Assembly: GCF_003399635.1 (NCBI RefSeq)
Contig: NZ_NBXB01000010.1
Location: 1-43,620, forward strand
Direction: 5' to 3'
DNA: 43,620 bases
Origin: Subtercola boreus
Lineage (GTDB): Bacteria > Actinomycetota > Actinomycetes > Actinomycetales > Microbacteriaceae
In this document: in pieces, positions 31,334-39,567 of the stretch
Layout of the letters: every line of letters begins with the position of its first letter
Numbering within the stretch: the first letter of the stretch is position 1
Translations under genes and position numbers: made by a program
Notes under the pieces: generated by a model
The model's database searches: none
The model's input: the letters and a program-made list of their open reading frames with translations, nothing else
What the model was told of the DNA's origin: nothing

Positions 31334-32644
31334 GTGATAAGTCAAAGGAGACTTCGCCTCCCCGCGATCGGCGTAGCGGCCGTTGCAGCGGTAGCGATGA
31401 TGACCGGTTGCAGTTCAGGAGGGAGCAGCTCAGATTCGGGCACGCCCGGTGGTCACTCTGACGCCGACTTGGTGGTCATGAGTGATTTCGCACCGAGTGA
31501 TGTGCGTGGGCCCGCTTTTGCAACGGCACTCGCCGGGTTCACCGCGAAGACTGGCATCAAAGTCAAAACGGTATTCGCGGGTTCCACAGAGATCTTCCAG
31601 GCCTACGAAACAAGTGTTCTCGCCAAACAGGAGCCCGACGTACTGATCGTCAACCTGTACGACAAGGCCCTGACCTGGACCGATTCGGGTGCGACCCTTC
31701 CGGTTACCGACTACGTGAAGCAGTGGGGACTCGATAAGTCCATCAACCCGGCTGCACTCGCAGACTGGACAGACTCGCAGGGTCGCGTTCAAGCCCTGCC
31801 ATACACCGGTTTCACGTGGCCGGTCTGGTACAACACAGCGACCCTTGCCAAGGCTGGCATCACGACCATCCCGAAGACCACCGATGATCTCATCGCGGCG
31901 GCAGCGAAACTTCGCGCTGTCGGCATTGCCCCGGTCGCCATCGGTGGCAGCGACTGGTCGGGCGAGAAGTTCCTGGAACAGATCATCCAAACCACGACGA
32001 AACCAGACGACACCAAGTCGCTGATGGCAAAGGGCGGCTACTGCGCTGACCCCGACGCGATGAAAGGTATCGACAACTTCGTCAAGATGCGCGACGCGGG
32101 TGTTTTCATCGACGACGCCCAAGGCCTGACCGCTGACAACATGTACGCCTCGTTCCTGCAAGGTCAGGCAGCCATCATGCCTGCTGGATCGTGGGCGTTC
32201 CCCCAGGCAACGGCCGACCAGATTCCGAACATCACGCTCGGTGGGTTCCCGCTCCCCGCCAACTCCACGTTCGACAAACCGGTCGCCTATCAAGGATTCA
32301 CGGCCTCCGGGTTCTGGCTCACGGCGAATGGTTCCAAACGACTCGCTGACTGGAAGTCGTTCGTCGACTACATGTACCAGCCAGACGTAGCCGCCACGTT
32401 CGTTGCCTCAGCCGGTGACGTTCCAGTAGTGCAGATTCCGAACCTCGACACCACGCTGGCGAGCCAGCCGCTTCTGGCCAGCGCGTTGACGAAGACGCCG
32501 GACACGGTCGACTACGGAGTCTTCCCTGACTTCTTCGTTCCGGGAGCCAAGACTGCTGCTCTCACCAACGCGACAGCATCAGCGTTCGCTCCAGAAACCA
32601 GCAGCAGCGCGATCTGCGCGGCGCTTGATTCCGTCTACAACTAA
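31334..32644 (+). CDS. ABC sugar-binding lipoprotein (family 1 solute-binding)
   Basis: A 436-residue lipoprotein from a GTG at 31,334 with AGAAGGAG upstream. The signal sequence ends in the lipobox MMTGC, so it is tethered to the outer membrane face. The mature protein matches family 1 sugar-binding proteins: FATALAGFTAKTGIKVKTVF, EPDVLIVNLYD, ALPYTGFTWPVWYNTATLAKAG and FLQGQAAIMPAGSWAF. Aromatic residues in the pocket segments (YTGFTWPVWYN) fit carbohydrate stacking. It delivers the substrate to the two permeases that follow. No ATPase gene is in the locus, so a shared MsiK-type ATPase elsewhere is expected. Confidence 0.93.
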   Translation: MISQRRLRLPAIGVAAVAAVAMMTGCSSGGSSSDSGTPGGHSDADLVVMSDFAPSDVRGPAFATALAGFTAKTGIKVKTVFAGSTEIFQAYETSVLAKQEPDVLIVNLYDKALTWTDSGATLPVTDYVKQWGLDKSINPAALADWTDSQGRVQALPYTGFTWPVWYNTATLAKAGITTIPKTTDDLIAAAAKLRAVGIAPVAIGGSDWSGEKFLEQIIQTTTKPDDTKSLMAKGGYCADPDAMKGIDNFVKMRDAGVFIDDAQGLTADNMYASFLQGQAAIMPAGSWAFPQATADQIPNITLGGFPLPANSTFDKPVAYQGFTASGFWLTANGSKRLADWKSFVDYMYQPDVAATFVASAGDVPVVQIPNLDTTLASQPLLASALTKTPDTVDYGVFPDFFVPGAKTAALTNATASAFAPETSSSAICAALDSVYN

Positions 32645-32654
32645 CACCCATACC

Positions 32655-32696
32655 AGAAGGGTGGATCACCGTCAGCTGACGGCGCTCCACCCTTCT
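32655..32696 (+). promoter_or_regulatory. Strong intercistronic hairpin between binding-protein and permease genes
   Basis: Perfect 11-bp arms AGAAGGGTGGA (32,655-32,665) and TCCACCCTTCT (32,686-32,696) enclose a second, inner 14-bp palindrome CCGTCAGCTGACGG (32,669-32,682). It lies 11 bp after the binding-protein stop and 18 bp before the next start. Such hairpins in sugar importer operons cause partial termination or protect the upstream mRNA, giving more binding protein than permease. Confidence 0.75.
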
Positions 32697-32713
32697 CGTT
32701 CAAGGAGTCGAGA

Positions 32714-33664
32714 GTGACAACCCTCACTGCCAAACCACCTCTGGGGGCACCCCTTCCCCCAGCCGCAAGACCGAAGCCTCAGAAGACCCGCTCGATCGCA
32801 TCCTCCCGGCGACTGTCGCTCACCGTCATGACATCGCCGGCGGTGATCTGGTTCCTGGCGTTCATGATCGTTCCGGCCATCAGCATCTTCGTCGTCAGCC
32901 TTCTCGACTGGCAGGGCCTGCTCGCGAAATCCCACTTCGCGGGTCTCGAGAACTACCAGAAGATGCTGCGCGACCCTGTCTTCTGGTCGGCTGTTCGCAA
33001 CACCGCCGTTCACGTCGGCGTTGTGCTGGCGATCATGATTCCGGTGTCATTCATGCTCGGTTACTACCTGAACACCAAGCCCCGTGGTCACCGCGCACTT
33101 CGTGTGTTGTTCTTCACCCCCGCGCTCCTGTCCATCTCGGCTCGCGCCATGGTGTTCTTCGGAGTTTTCGCGCCGGGTGGCCTGGTCAATGGAGTGCTGC
33201 GAGCAGTGGGACTGGGCGACATTGCCACACCCTGGCTCGCTGACCCCTCGACCTCGCTCGGCGTCGTGATCTTCATCGACCTGTGGGCCGGCATCGGGTT
33301 CACCGCAATCCTGTTCGCCGCGCGACTCACATCGGTGCCCACCGAGATCTATGAAGCGGCTGAGCTCGACGGCGCATCCCACTGGCGCAAGATGTGGCAA
33401 GTCGCCTTCCCCATCATCAAGGGGTACGTCGGCGTCGTCACCATGCTGCAGTTTCTCTGGACGCTCTTCAACTCGGCTACCACGGTGCTCCTGCTGACTA
33501 AGGGTGGACCCGGGTCCAGTTCGACAACCCTCTCGTTCATGGTCTACAACGAAGCGTTCATCCAGTCGGACATCGGCTACAGCCAGGCGATCGGAGTCGT
33601 GCTGTTCGTCGTGGGACTTGTTGGAATGCTTATCATCAGCCGGCTCATTCGGCAGAATTACTAG
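32714..33664 (+). CDS. ABC sugar permease, MalF-like
   Basis: A 316-residue inner-membrane permease from a GTG with AAGGAGTCGAGA upstream. There are six transmembrane segments, beginning SPAVIWFLAFMIVPAISIFVVSL. The cytoplasmic EAA loop that docks the ATPase reads EIYEAAELDGASHWRKMWQVAFPII (about residues 210-235). It pairs with the MalG-like permease 14 bp downstream. Confidence 0.93.
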   Translation: MTTLTAKPPLGAPLPPAARPKPQKTRSIASSRRLSLTVMTSPAVIWFLAFMIVPAISIFVVSLLDWQGLLAKSHFAGLENYQKMLRDPVFWSAVRNTAVHVGVVLAIMIPVSFMLGYYLNTKPRGHRALRVLFFTPALLSISARAMVFFGVFAPGGLVNGVLRAVGLGDIATPWLADPSTSLGVVIFIDLWAGIGFTAILFAARLTSVPTEIYEAAELDGASHWRKMWQVAFPIIKGYVGVVTMLQFLWTLFNSATTVLLLTKGGPGSSSTTLSFMVYNEAFIQSDIGYSQAIGVVLFVVGLVGMLIISRLIRQNY

Positions 33665-33678
33665 AACAGGCAACGCTC

Positions 33679-34524
33679 ATGGCACACGACAGGCCTCAAC
33701 ACACGTCACCGCTTGGCTACCTCTCCCATGGTCTGGTCTGGTTGTACGGGCTGCTTCTCGCCGTACCGATCTACTATCTGCTGGTCACGGCGTTCAAAGA
33801 CAACACCGCCATCTTCAGCTCCCCCGCTGCACCGCCGACGACATTCCGATTCGACAACTTCATCAACGCGTTCCAGTTCGTCGACCTGGGCCACGCTCTG
33901 ATCAACTCAACGGGCATCACCATCGGGGCAGAAATCCTCACTCTGCTGCTCGCAATGCCAGCGGCGTACGCGCTCGCCCGCTCAGAAGGTAAGCTCGGCG
34001 AGTTCATCGAGAAACTTTTCGCGGCCGGTTTTCTAATTCCAGCGTTCGCCGCTCTCGTACCGACAGTGCTTCTGGCCATCGCGATGGGTCTGTTCTACAA
34101 CCCGCTGTTCCTCGTGATCTTCTTTCCCGCGACCCAGTTACCATTGTCGGTGCTGCTGCTGACGCAGTTCATGCGTGCGATCCCGAAAGAACTCGAAGAG
34201 AGCGCGATGATGGACGGCGCGAGCAGATGGGCCATCCTCTGGCGGGTCTACACGCCCATGATCATTCCCGGGCTGGTCACCGTAGCGTTGCTGAACTTTC
34301 TGACCTTCTGGAACGAATACCTCTTCTCCTTGTCGATCCTGGGCACAGACACGGCGACCCGCACTGTGCAGGTGGCTGTGCCGTCGTTGATCGGGCAGCA
34401 GACCACCGACTACGGCCTGTTGGCGGCCGGTTGCCTTATCTCTCTCATTCCCGTATTTCTTGTCTACGTGCTCATGCAGCGTCGGATGGAAAACGCGCTG
34501 GTCGCCGGCGCGGTGAAAGGTTAG
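33679..34524 (+). CDS. ABC sugar permease, MalG-like
   Basis: A 281-residue permease with about six hydrophobic segments. The EAA loop is KELEESAMMDGASRWAILWRVYTPMIIPG (about residues 171-199). The N-terminal segment HGLVWLYGLLLAVPIYYLLVTAFKDN is typical of the CUT1 MalG type. With the MalF-like protein it forms the channel of a carbohydrate importer. The next gene starts 4 bp after its stop. Confidence 0.93.
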   Translation: MAHDRPQHTSPLGYLSHGLVWLYGLLLAVPIYYLLVTAFKDNTAIFSSPAAPPTTFRFDNFINAFQFVDLGHALINSTGITIGAEILTLLLAMPAAYALARSEGKLGEFIEKLFAAGFLIPAFAALVPTVLLAIAMGLFYNPLFLVIFFPATQLPLSVLLLTQFMRAIPKELEESAMMDGASRWAILWRVYTPMIIPGLVTVALLNFLTFWNEYLFSLSILGTDTATRTVQVAVPSLIGQQTTDYGLLAAGCLISLIPVFLVYVLMQRRMENALVAGAVKG

Positions 34525-34528
34525 TACC

Positions 34529-35611
34529 GTGACATCCTCATCTGTATCCACCCGCATTGCGTTCGTAGGCGCGGGCAATATCGCCACACCGTACGCGGAG
34601 AGCGTCGCACGGCACAGCGAGCTGGCGCTCGTCGGCGTTTTCGACATCGATGCTTCGAAGCGCGCCGAGTTTGCACAGGTGCAGTCGATACACGACTACC
34701 AGAGCCTCGATGACCTCGTCGCTGACGGGCCCGACATCGTCGTGAACCTGACCAGCGCCCCCTTCCATTACGCGACCACTCGCGATCTCATTGAGCGGGG
34801 GGTGACGGTGTTCAGCGAAAAGCCGCTTGCACTTCATTCCGATCAAGCCCAGGAGCTGGTCGAATTCGCGGATGCCCGTGGAGTGCGACTGGCGTGTGCA
34901 CCGTCGCTCTGGCTCGGCGAGGCAGAATTGCGCGCCGCCGCCGCTGTACGGGCGGGTACGATCGGCACCGTTCGGCTCATCAACGCCGAAGTGAACCAAG
35001 GCCGCATCGAGACCTGGCATCCGGTGCCGTTCTCGTTCTACCAGGTGGGGCCAGTGGTCGACGCCGGCGTCTACCCGCTCACCTATCTGACAGCGATCTT
35101 CGGACCAATCCGGACCGTGAGCGCGTCGAGCGCACTTGTTCTTGCGCACCGCACCACCCAGGCGGATGAGCCGTTCACGCTGACGACACCCGACGTCTGG
35201 CAGTTCGTCGCAGAGTTTGCTTCCGGCCCGATGCTGCGCCTTAGCTGCACCTTCTATGTCGATTCGGCCACACAGCCCCGCACGATCGACTTTCACGGCG
35301 ATCTCGGCAGCCTCAGGCTCGACGATTGGATTCAGCCTGGTTCGGGCATCCAACACGCCGAATACGGCCAGTCATTCTCGCCATACGCTGAGCCCGATGC
35401 CTCGCTGTCAATCGATTGGTCGATCGGGGTGCTCGATCTAGCACGTGCGTTGAAAGAGAATCGGCCCCATCGCACGAGCGCGCAGCATGCGGCCCACGTC
35501 GTCGAGGTACTGAACGCGGTCACGCGCTCGGCCGATGAAGGGATTCGCGTCGATGTGCGCTCGACCTTCCCCTCGCTTATAGATGTCGAGCTTCAGCCGG
35601 CCGTCGTCTGA
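34529..35611 (+). CDS. Gfo/Idh/MocA-family oxidoreductase 1
   Basis: A 360-residue NAD(P)-dependent sugar oxidoreductase from a GTG. The Rossmann loop is RIAFVGAGNIATPYAES. The catalytic Lys lies in FSEKPLALHSDQA (EKP motif), and the C-terminal domain has GPVVDAGVYPLTYLTAIFGP, where the usual Asp/His pair is Asp with Tyr in place of His. The family oxidises or reduces hydroxyls of sugars, cyclitols and glycosides, often at C3. It is one of three distinct members in this locus and is tightly coupled to the importer genes. Confidence 0.9.
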   Translation: MTSSSVSTRIAFVGAGNIATPYAESVARHSELALVGVFDIDASKRAEFAQVQSIHDYQSLDDLVADGPDIVVNLTSAPFHYATTRDLIERGVTVFSEKPLALHSDQAQELVEFADARGVRLACAPSLWLGEAELRAAAAVRAGTIGTVRLINAEVNQGRIETWHPVPFSFYQVGPVVDAGVYPLTYLTAIFGPIRTVSASSALVLAHRTTQADEPFTLTTPDVWQFVAEFASGPMLRLSCTFYVDSATQPRTIDFHGDLGSLRLDDWIQPGSGIQHAEYGQSFSPYAEPDASLSIDWSIGVLDLARALKENRPHRTSAQHAAHVVEVLNAVTRSADEGIRVDVRSTFPSLIDVELQPAVV

Positions 35612-35649
35612 TTTTCCTTATTGCCTCATAAAAGAAGAAAGAAGAAGCC

Positions 35650-36468
35650 ATGACCACGATTTCCTACATGGGCGCGAACCTCGTCGCTCAGCAGCTCGAC
35701 TGGAACATGTCCGACGGGTGGATGCAAGGCGACGCCGCCGCCAACATGTATTACGAGCCGATCGACACGTTCGCAGATCGATTCGGCGCATTCGTCGGAT
35801 TGGTTGTCGATTCGGGATTCTCCTCCCTCGACGTCTGGTCTGGCCAGCTCAATTGGAGGTGGGCCACACCGGCCCACCTCGACGCGGCAAGTGCGGCCCT
35901 CCGCGCATCCGGCGTGAGCGTGACGAGCTATGCCGGATTCCTCGGCGAAACCCCGGAGGACTTCGCGGCATCCTGCGCGCTGGCGGCGGCCATCGGCGCA
36001 CCTCTGATGAGCGGCAGAACCTCGCTGCTGACCGATGACCGACAATCACTCTTTCGTATTCTTCGGTCGACGGGGCGGAAGCTCGCCATCGAGAATCACC
36101 CCGAAACCTCGACCCAGCAGATGATCGAGTTGATCGGCTCTGATGGTGACGACCTGCTCGGCACCGCGGTCGACACGGGCTGGTGGGCAACGCACGGTGT
36201 CGACGCTGCGGAGGCGGTTCGAGAACTCGCGCCATTCACGTTTCACGTGCATCTCAAAGACATTCGTGCGGTGGGAGCGCATGACAGCTGTGCTTTCGGC
36301 GAAGGGATCGTTCCGCTCGAGTCGTGCGCCGAGATTCTGGGTTCGAACGGTTTCGACGGCCCGATCAGCGTCGAACACGAACCAGAACACTCCAACCCGA
36401 AAGACGACGTCATCAGAAGCCGGGTTCTGCTCGAACAGTGGCTGAGCGCGTCTCTCGCTTCGAAGTAG
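35650..36468 (+). CDS. TIM-barrel sugar-phosphate isomerase/epimerase-like protein
   Basis: A 272-residue member of the xylose isomerase-like (AP endonuclease family 2) superfamily. Metal-binding positions are visible: Glu in KLAIENHPETS, Asp in AVDTGWWATHG, His in FHVHLKDIRAVG, and Glu in ISVEHEPEHSN. Related proteins act as ketose 3-epimerases, inosose isomerases/dehydratases, or as subunits cleaving 3-keto-glycosides. Its position next to three Gfo/Idh/MocA enzymes fits the last possibility. The upstream gap is AT-rich with a run of GAA repeats serving as RBS. Confidence 0.85.
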   Translation: MTTISYMGANLVAQQLDWNMSDGWMQGDAAANMYYEPIDTFADRFGAFVGLVVDSGFSSLDVWSGQLNWRWATPAHLDAASAALRASGVSVTSYAGFLGETPEDFAASCALAAAIGAPLMSGRTSLLTDDRQSLFRILRSTGRKLAIENHPETSTQQMIELIGSDGDDLLGTAVDTGWWATHGVDAAEAVRELAPFTFHVHLKDIRAVGAHDSCAFGEGIVPLESCAEILGSNGFDGPISVEHEPEHSNPKDDVIRSRVLLEQWLSASLASK

Positions 36469-36504
36469 GCTCTGGGGCATTACGAACTCGAAAGGGGTGC
36501 GAGA

Positions 36505-37404
36505 GTGGGCAAGACTGCTGACGCGGTTCAGGAACTGGCGCGCGCGACGCTGGGGATCCCGGTCGGTGGCCAAGTTCCCACCACGACAGAACTCGCCCGC
36601 AATGCCCGAACAGGCAGCGGGACTATTCAGGCCGCTCTCAAGCAGCTGGAGAGTTCCGGTGCGATGAAGATTTCGTCGCACGGCAGTTTCGGGCGCCGGG
36701 TGGAATCTCGCGACTTTGCCGCACTCTGGGCTGCGAGCGGGCGGGGGCCGCTGACCGGTGTCATGCCGTTGCCCGACAATCGGGAGTTCGCCGGACTCGC
36801 GACCGCACTCACAGAAGGGGCCGAACGGCGCGGCGTACCGATGCAGTTGCTCTTCCGACAAGGCAGCCGGCTGCGGCTGCAGTTTCTGAACAGTGAACGG
36901 GTCGATTTCGTGGTCGCTTCGGCCGCCGTTGCACATTCGGGTGAACTTCCGACAGCGGCCTTAAGTCTCGGCCCCTACACGTATTACGGCAAAGACAGCG
37001 TGGTCGTCATCACCCCGTCTGGAGCTGAGCGGGGAAATCCCAAGAGGGTGCCCGTCGATCGCAATTCCGGCGATCACTATCAGCTCACGCAGCGAGAGTT
37101 CCCCGACGCAGAGTTGGTCGAAGCCCCGTACCCGTTCATCCCCGAACTCGTCGTGAGCGGAAAATTCGATGCTGCCGTATGGCACCAGACGGCCTCGAGC
37201 CCGCTGCTCGTGGCTAACGGAATCTCGATCCATCCGTTGACAGGCCCCCGAGCATCCACCAGCGAAGCCCTCGACCGTGCGGCGCTGATCTGGCGCAGCG
37301 CGGATGCGGCCGTCGGCGGCTTCATCTCCGAATATTTCGAACCATCGATGCTGAAACGAATCCAACGAGAGGTCATGGACGGTGTCCGAATTCCCCAGTT
37401 CTGA
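36505..37404 (+). CDS. YhfZ-family transcriptional regulator
   Basis: A 299-residue protein that matches E. coli YhfZ along its length: a helix-turn-helix region with TTTELARNARTGSGTIQAALKQLESSGAMKI (residues ~27-57), then MPLPDNREFAGLATALTEGA, and a solute-binding-like C-terminal domain with FVVASAAVAHSGELP, LGPYTYYGKDSVVVI and VVSGKFDAAVWHQT. The C-terminal domain resembles periplasmic-binding folds and probably senses a small metabolite. The next Gfo/Idh/MocA gene overlaps its 3' end by 23 bp. It is rarely noted outside proteobacterial yhf operons, where a phosphotriesterase homolog also occurs. Confidence 0.82.
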   Translation: MGKTADAVQELARATLGIPVGGQVPTTTELARNARTGSGTIQAALKQLESSGAMKISSHGSFGRRVESRDFAALWAASGRGPLTGVMPLPDNREFAGLATALTEGAERRGVPMQLLFRQGSRLRLQFLNSERVDFVVASAAVAHSGELPTAALSLGPYTYYGKDSVVVITPSGAERGNPKRVPVDRNSGDHYQLTQREFPDAELVEAPYPFIPELVVSGKFDAAVWHQTASSPLLVANGISIHPLTGPRASTSEALDRAALIWRSADAAVGGFISEYFEPSMLKRIQREVMDGVRIPQF

Positions 37405-38488
37405 ACCACGCTGGCGAGTGGCCGTTGTGGGCTTCGAGCACATGCACGCGGGAGATCAGATCTCAGTCATCAATGCGCTCCCAAATACGGGATTGATCGG
37501 TGTTTTCGATGGCGAAAGCCGCCGGATGGACCCTGTGTGCGACGAGCTGGGAATTGCCGGCTCGCTGCGGTTTCACGATCTCGATGAGCTCGTGGCGAAA
37601 ACGGCACCGCAGATTGCGGTTGTCTGCTCGTCGACCGCTGATCACGTCGGCCACGTGCAGTATTTTGCGGCCAGGGGCATACATGTGCTGCTCGAAAAGC
37701 CACTAGCGCCCAGTCTCGAAGACGCCAAAATCATGGTGGCTTCGGCTCAGTCGGGCGGCATCGTTCTTGGCGTGAACTGGCCTCTCGCCTGGTACCCGTC
37801 GCACCGCACCGCCAAACGACTGATCAGCGACGGCAGCATCGGCGCCGTCACCGAGATCCACTACTACGACGGCAACCGTGGACCACTTTTTCACACCCAC
37901 GGCAAACAGCATGTCGATGCTCACACCGCTCGGGTACAGAAAGACGCCACGTGGTGGTACAAGAAAGAGCAAGGCGGAGGCTCCCTGCGCGATTATCTCG
38001 GCTACGGTTCGACCTTGGCTACATGGTTTCGTGATGGTGATCTGCCACGAGATGTGACGGCGCGGGTTCATCGCGCACTCGGCGATGAGGTCGACGAGCA
38101 GTCCGTCGTCATCGCTTCGTACGATTCGGGGCTCTCGACGTTTCAAACACGGTGGGGAACCTTCACCGACCCGTGGACGGAGCAACCACAACCTAGGTGT
38201 GGCTTCGTCATCGTGGGAACGAAAGGCACGATCGCAAGCTGGGACTACGCCGATGCAGTGCACGTGCAGAACGACGAGCATCCTTCTGTATTCGATGTGC
38301 CGGTCGATGTTCAGGCGCCAGAAAATGCGGGCGGAATTGCGAACCTTACATACGCGCTCGAATCGGGTTCCGATGTGACCGGGCCGACGTCGTGGCAGAT
38401 TTCTTTTGCCGGCCAACGAATCGTAGAGGCGGCCGCACGAAGCGCCGACGATAACGGCTCAATCGTTCGATTGAGCGACGTCGCATGA
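37382..38488 (+). CDS. Gfo/Idh/MocA-family oxidoreductase 2, atypical nucleotide loop
   Basis: A 368-residue protein from a GTG inside the previous gene. The first beta-alpha unit reads VAVVGFEHMHAGDQISVI, so the normal GxGxxG is replaced by a GxxHxHxG pattern. The catalytic EKP motif is kept (VLLEKPLAPSLEDAK), and the C-terminal domain has GGGSLRDYLGYGSTLATWF and an unusual aromatic/His-rich stretch (YYDGNRGPLFHTHGK). It may bind its nicotinamide cofactor differently or act on a bulkier glycoside. Its stop overlaps the next start (ATGA). Confidence 0.85.
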   Translation: MSEFPSSEPRWRVAVVGFEHMHAGDQISVINALPNTGLIGVFDGESRRMDPVCDELGIAGSLRFHDLDELVAKTAPQIAVVCSSTADHVGHVQYFAARGIHVLLEKPLAPSLEDAKIMVASAQSGGIVLGVNWPLAWYPSHRTAKRLISDGSIGAVTEIHYYDGNRGPLFHTHGKQHVDAHTARVQKDATWWYKKEQGGGSLRDYLGYGSTLATWFRDGDLPRDVTARVHRALGDEVDEQSVVIASYDSGLSTFQTRWGTFTDPWTEQPQPRCGFVIVGTKGTIASWDYADAVHVQNDEHPSVFDVPVDVQAPENAGGIANLTYALESGSDVTGPTSWQISFAGQRIVEAAARSADDNGSIVRLSDVA

Positions 38489-39567
38489 TCGAGGCTCTGA
38501 CGGAACCGGACTACCTGCCACTCGAGGTTGACGTTTCTCGGCACCGGATCGCGTTGATCGGATGCGGAGGAATCAGCGCGAAACACCTTGCTGCGTATCG
38601 CGCTGCCGGCTTCATTGTTTCTGTGTTGGCCGATCGAACCCTCGCCAAGGCTGAGGCACGACGCGACGAGTTCTTTCCTGACGCTGATGTCACGGATGTG
38701 ATCGAGGAAATCTTCGCGAATCCGTCGATCTCCATCGTCGATATCGCCACCCACGTGGATGGCCGTCCTGATCTTGTTCGTCGAGCGTTGTTGTCGGGGA
38801 AAGACGTTCTGAGCCAGAAGCCCTTTGTACGAGACCTTGTCGAGGGTGCCGAATTGATCGCGCTGGCAGACAAACACTCACGCACGCTCGCAGTCAATCA
38901 CAACGCCCGGTGGGCGCCGCAGTTTTCCGTCGCTCGAGCGGCGGTAGAGCGAGGTGACATCGGCGAGGTGACGTCAGCAGATTTTCAGGTGTACTGGCCG
39001 CATGACCGAATCGTCGAACAGGATGCCCACTTCTCGACCATGCACGACCTCATATTGTTCGACTTCGGCATCCACTGGTTCGACCTCATTGCCCAACTGA
39101 TGGCCGGCGCCGGCGAGGCACAGCGTGTGTTCGCTTCGACAGGCAACTGTTCGGGGCAGTTGATACCCGCGCCGACTCAGGCTGACGTGATAATTGAGTT
39201 CGAGCGCGCACGTGCGACGATCGTCTTTCGGGCTTCTTCGTCGCGAGCGGAGGCTGGTTCGTATCGCATCGAAGGAACCGACGGGGTCATCACGCACTAT
39301 GGCCTGTCGCTCGGTGGCGAAACCGTTGAACTTGAGACGTTGTCTGGTCGACAGTCGGTGCGGTTGCAGGGCGACTGGTGGTCGAACGGAATGCGCGGAA
39401 CGATGGCCGAACTGATCGGTGCGATTGATGACTCGCGAACCCCGCGCAACTCCGCACTGAGCTCGTTGGAAGGTCTTGCGTTGTGTTTCGCCGCACAGCA
39501 GTCGGCCGCCACCGGGCTTGCGGTCGACCCTCGAACAGTGAACCGAGCGCCGAGTGACGATGAGTGA
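38485..39567 (+). CDS. Gfo/Idh/MocA-family oxidoreductase 3, QKP motif
   Basis: A 360-residue protein starting within the stop of the previous gene. The Rossmann loop is IALIGCGGISAKHLAAYRAAG. The EKP motif is changed to QKP (VLSQKPFVRDLVEGA) but keeps the catalytic Lys. The C-terminal substrate domain has the classic LFDFGIHWFDLIAQLM with Asp/His equivalents. The Glu to Gln change is seen in some active family members. The three family members differ widely from each other, so they likely catalyse successive or opposite steps rather than being recent duplicates. Confidence 0.88.
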   Translation: MIEALTEPDYLPLEVDVSRHRIALIGCGGISAKHLAAYRAAGFIVSVLADRTLAKAEARRDEFFPDADVTDVIEEIFANPSISIVDIATHVDGRPDLVRRALLSGKDVLSQKPFVRDLVEGAELIALADKHSRTLAVNHNARWAPQFSVARAAVERGDIGEVTSADFQVYWPHDRIVEQDAHFSTMHDLILFDFGIHWFDLIAQLMAGAGEAQRVFASTGNCSGQLIPAPTQADVIIEFERARATIVFRASSSRAEAGSYRIEGTDGVITHYGLSLGGETVELETLSGRQSVRLQGDWWSNGMRGTMAELIGAIDDSRTPRNSALSSLEGLALCFAAQQSAATGLAVDPRTVNRAPSDDE

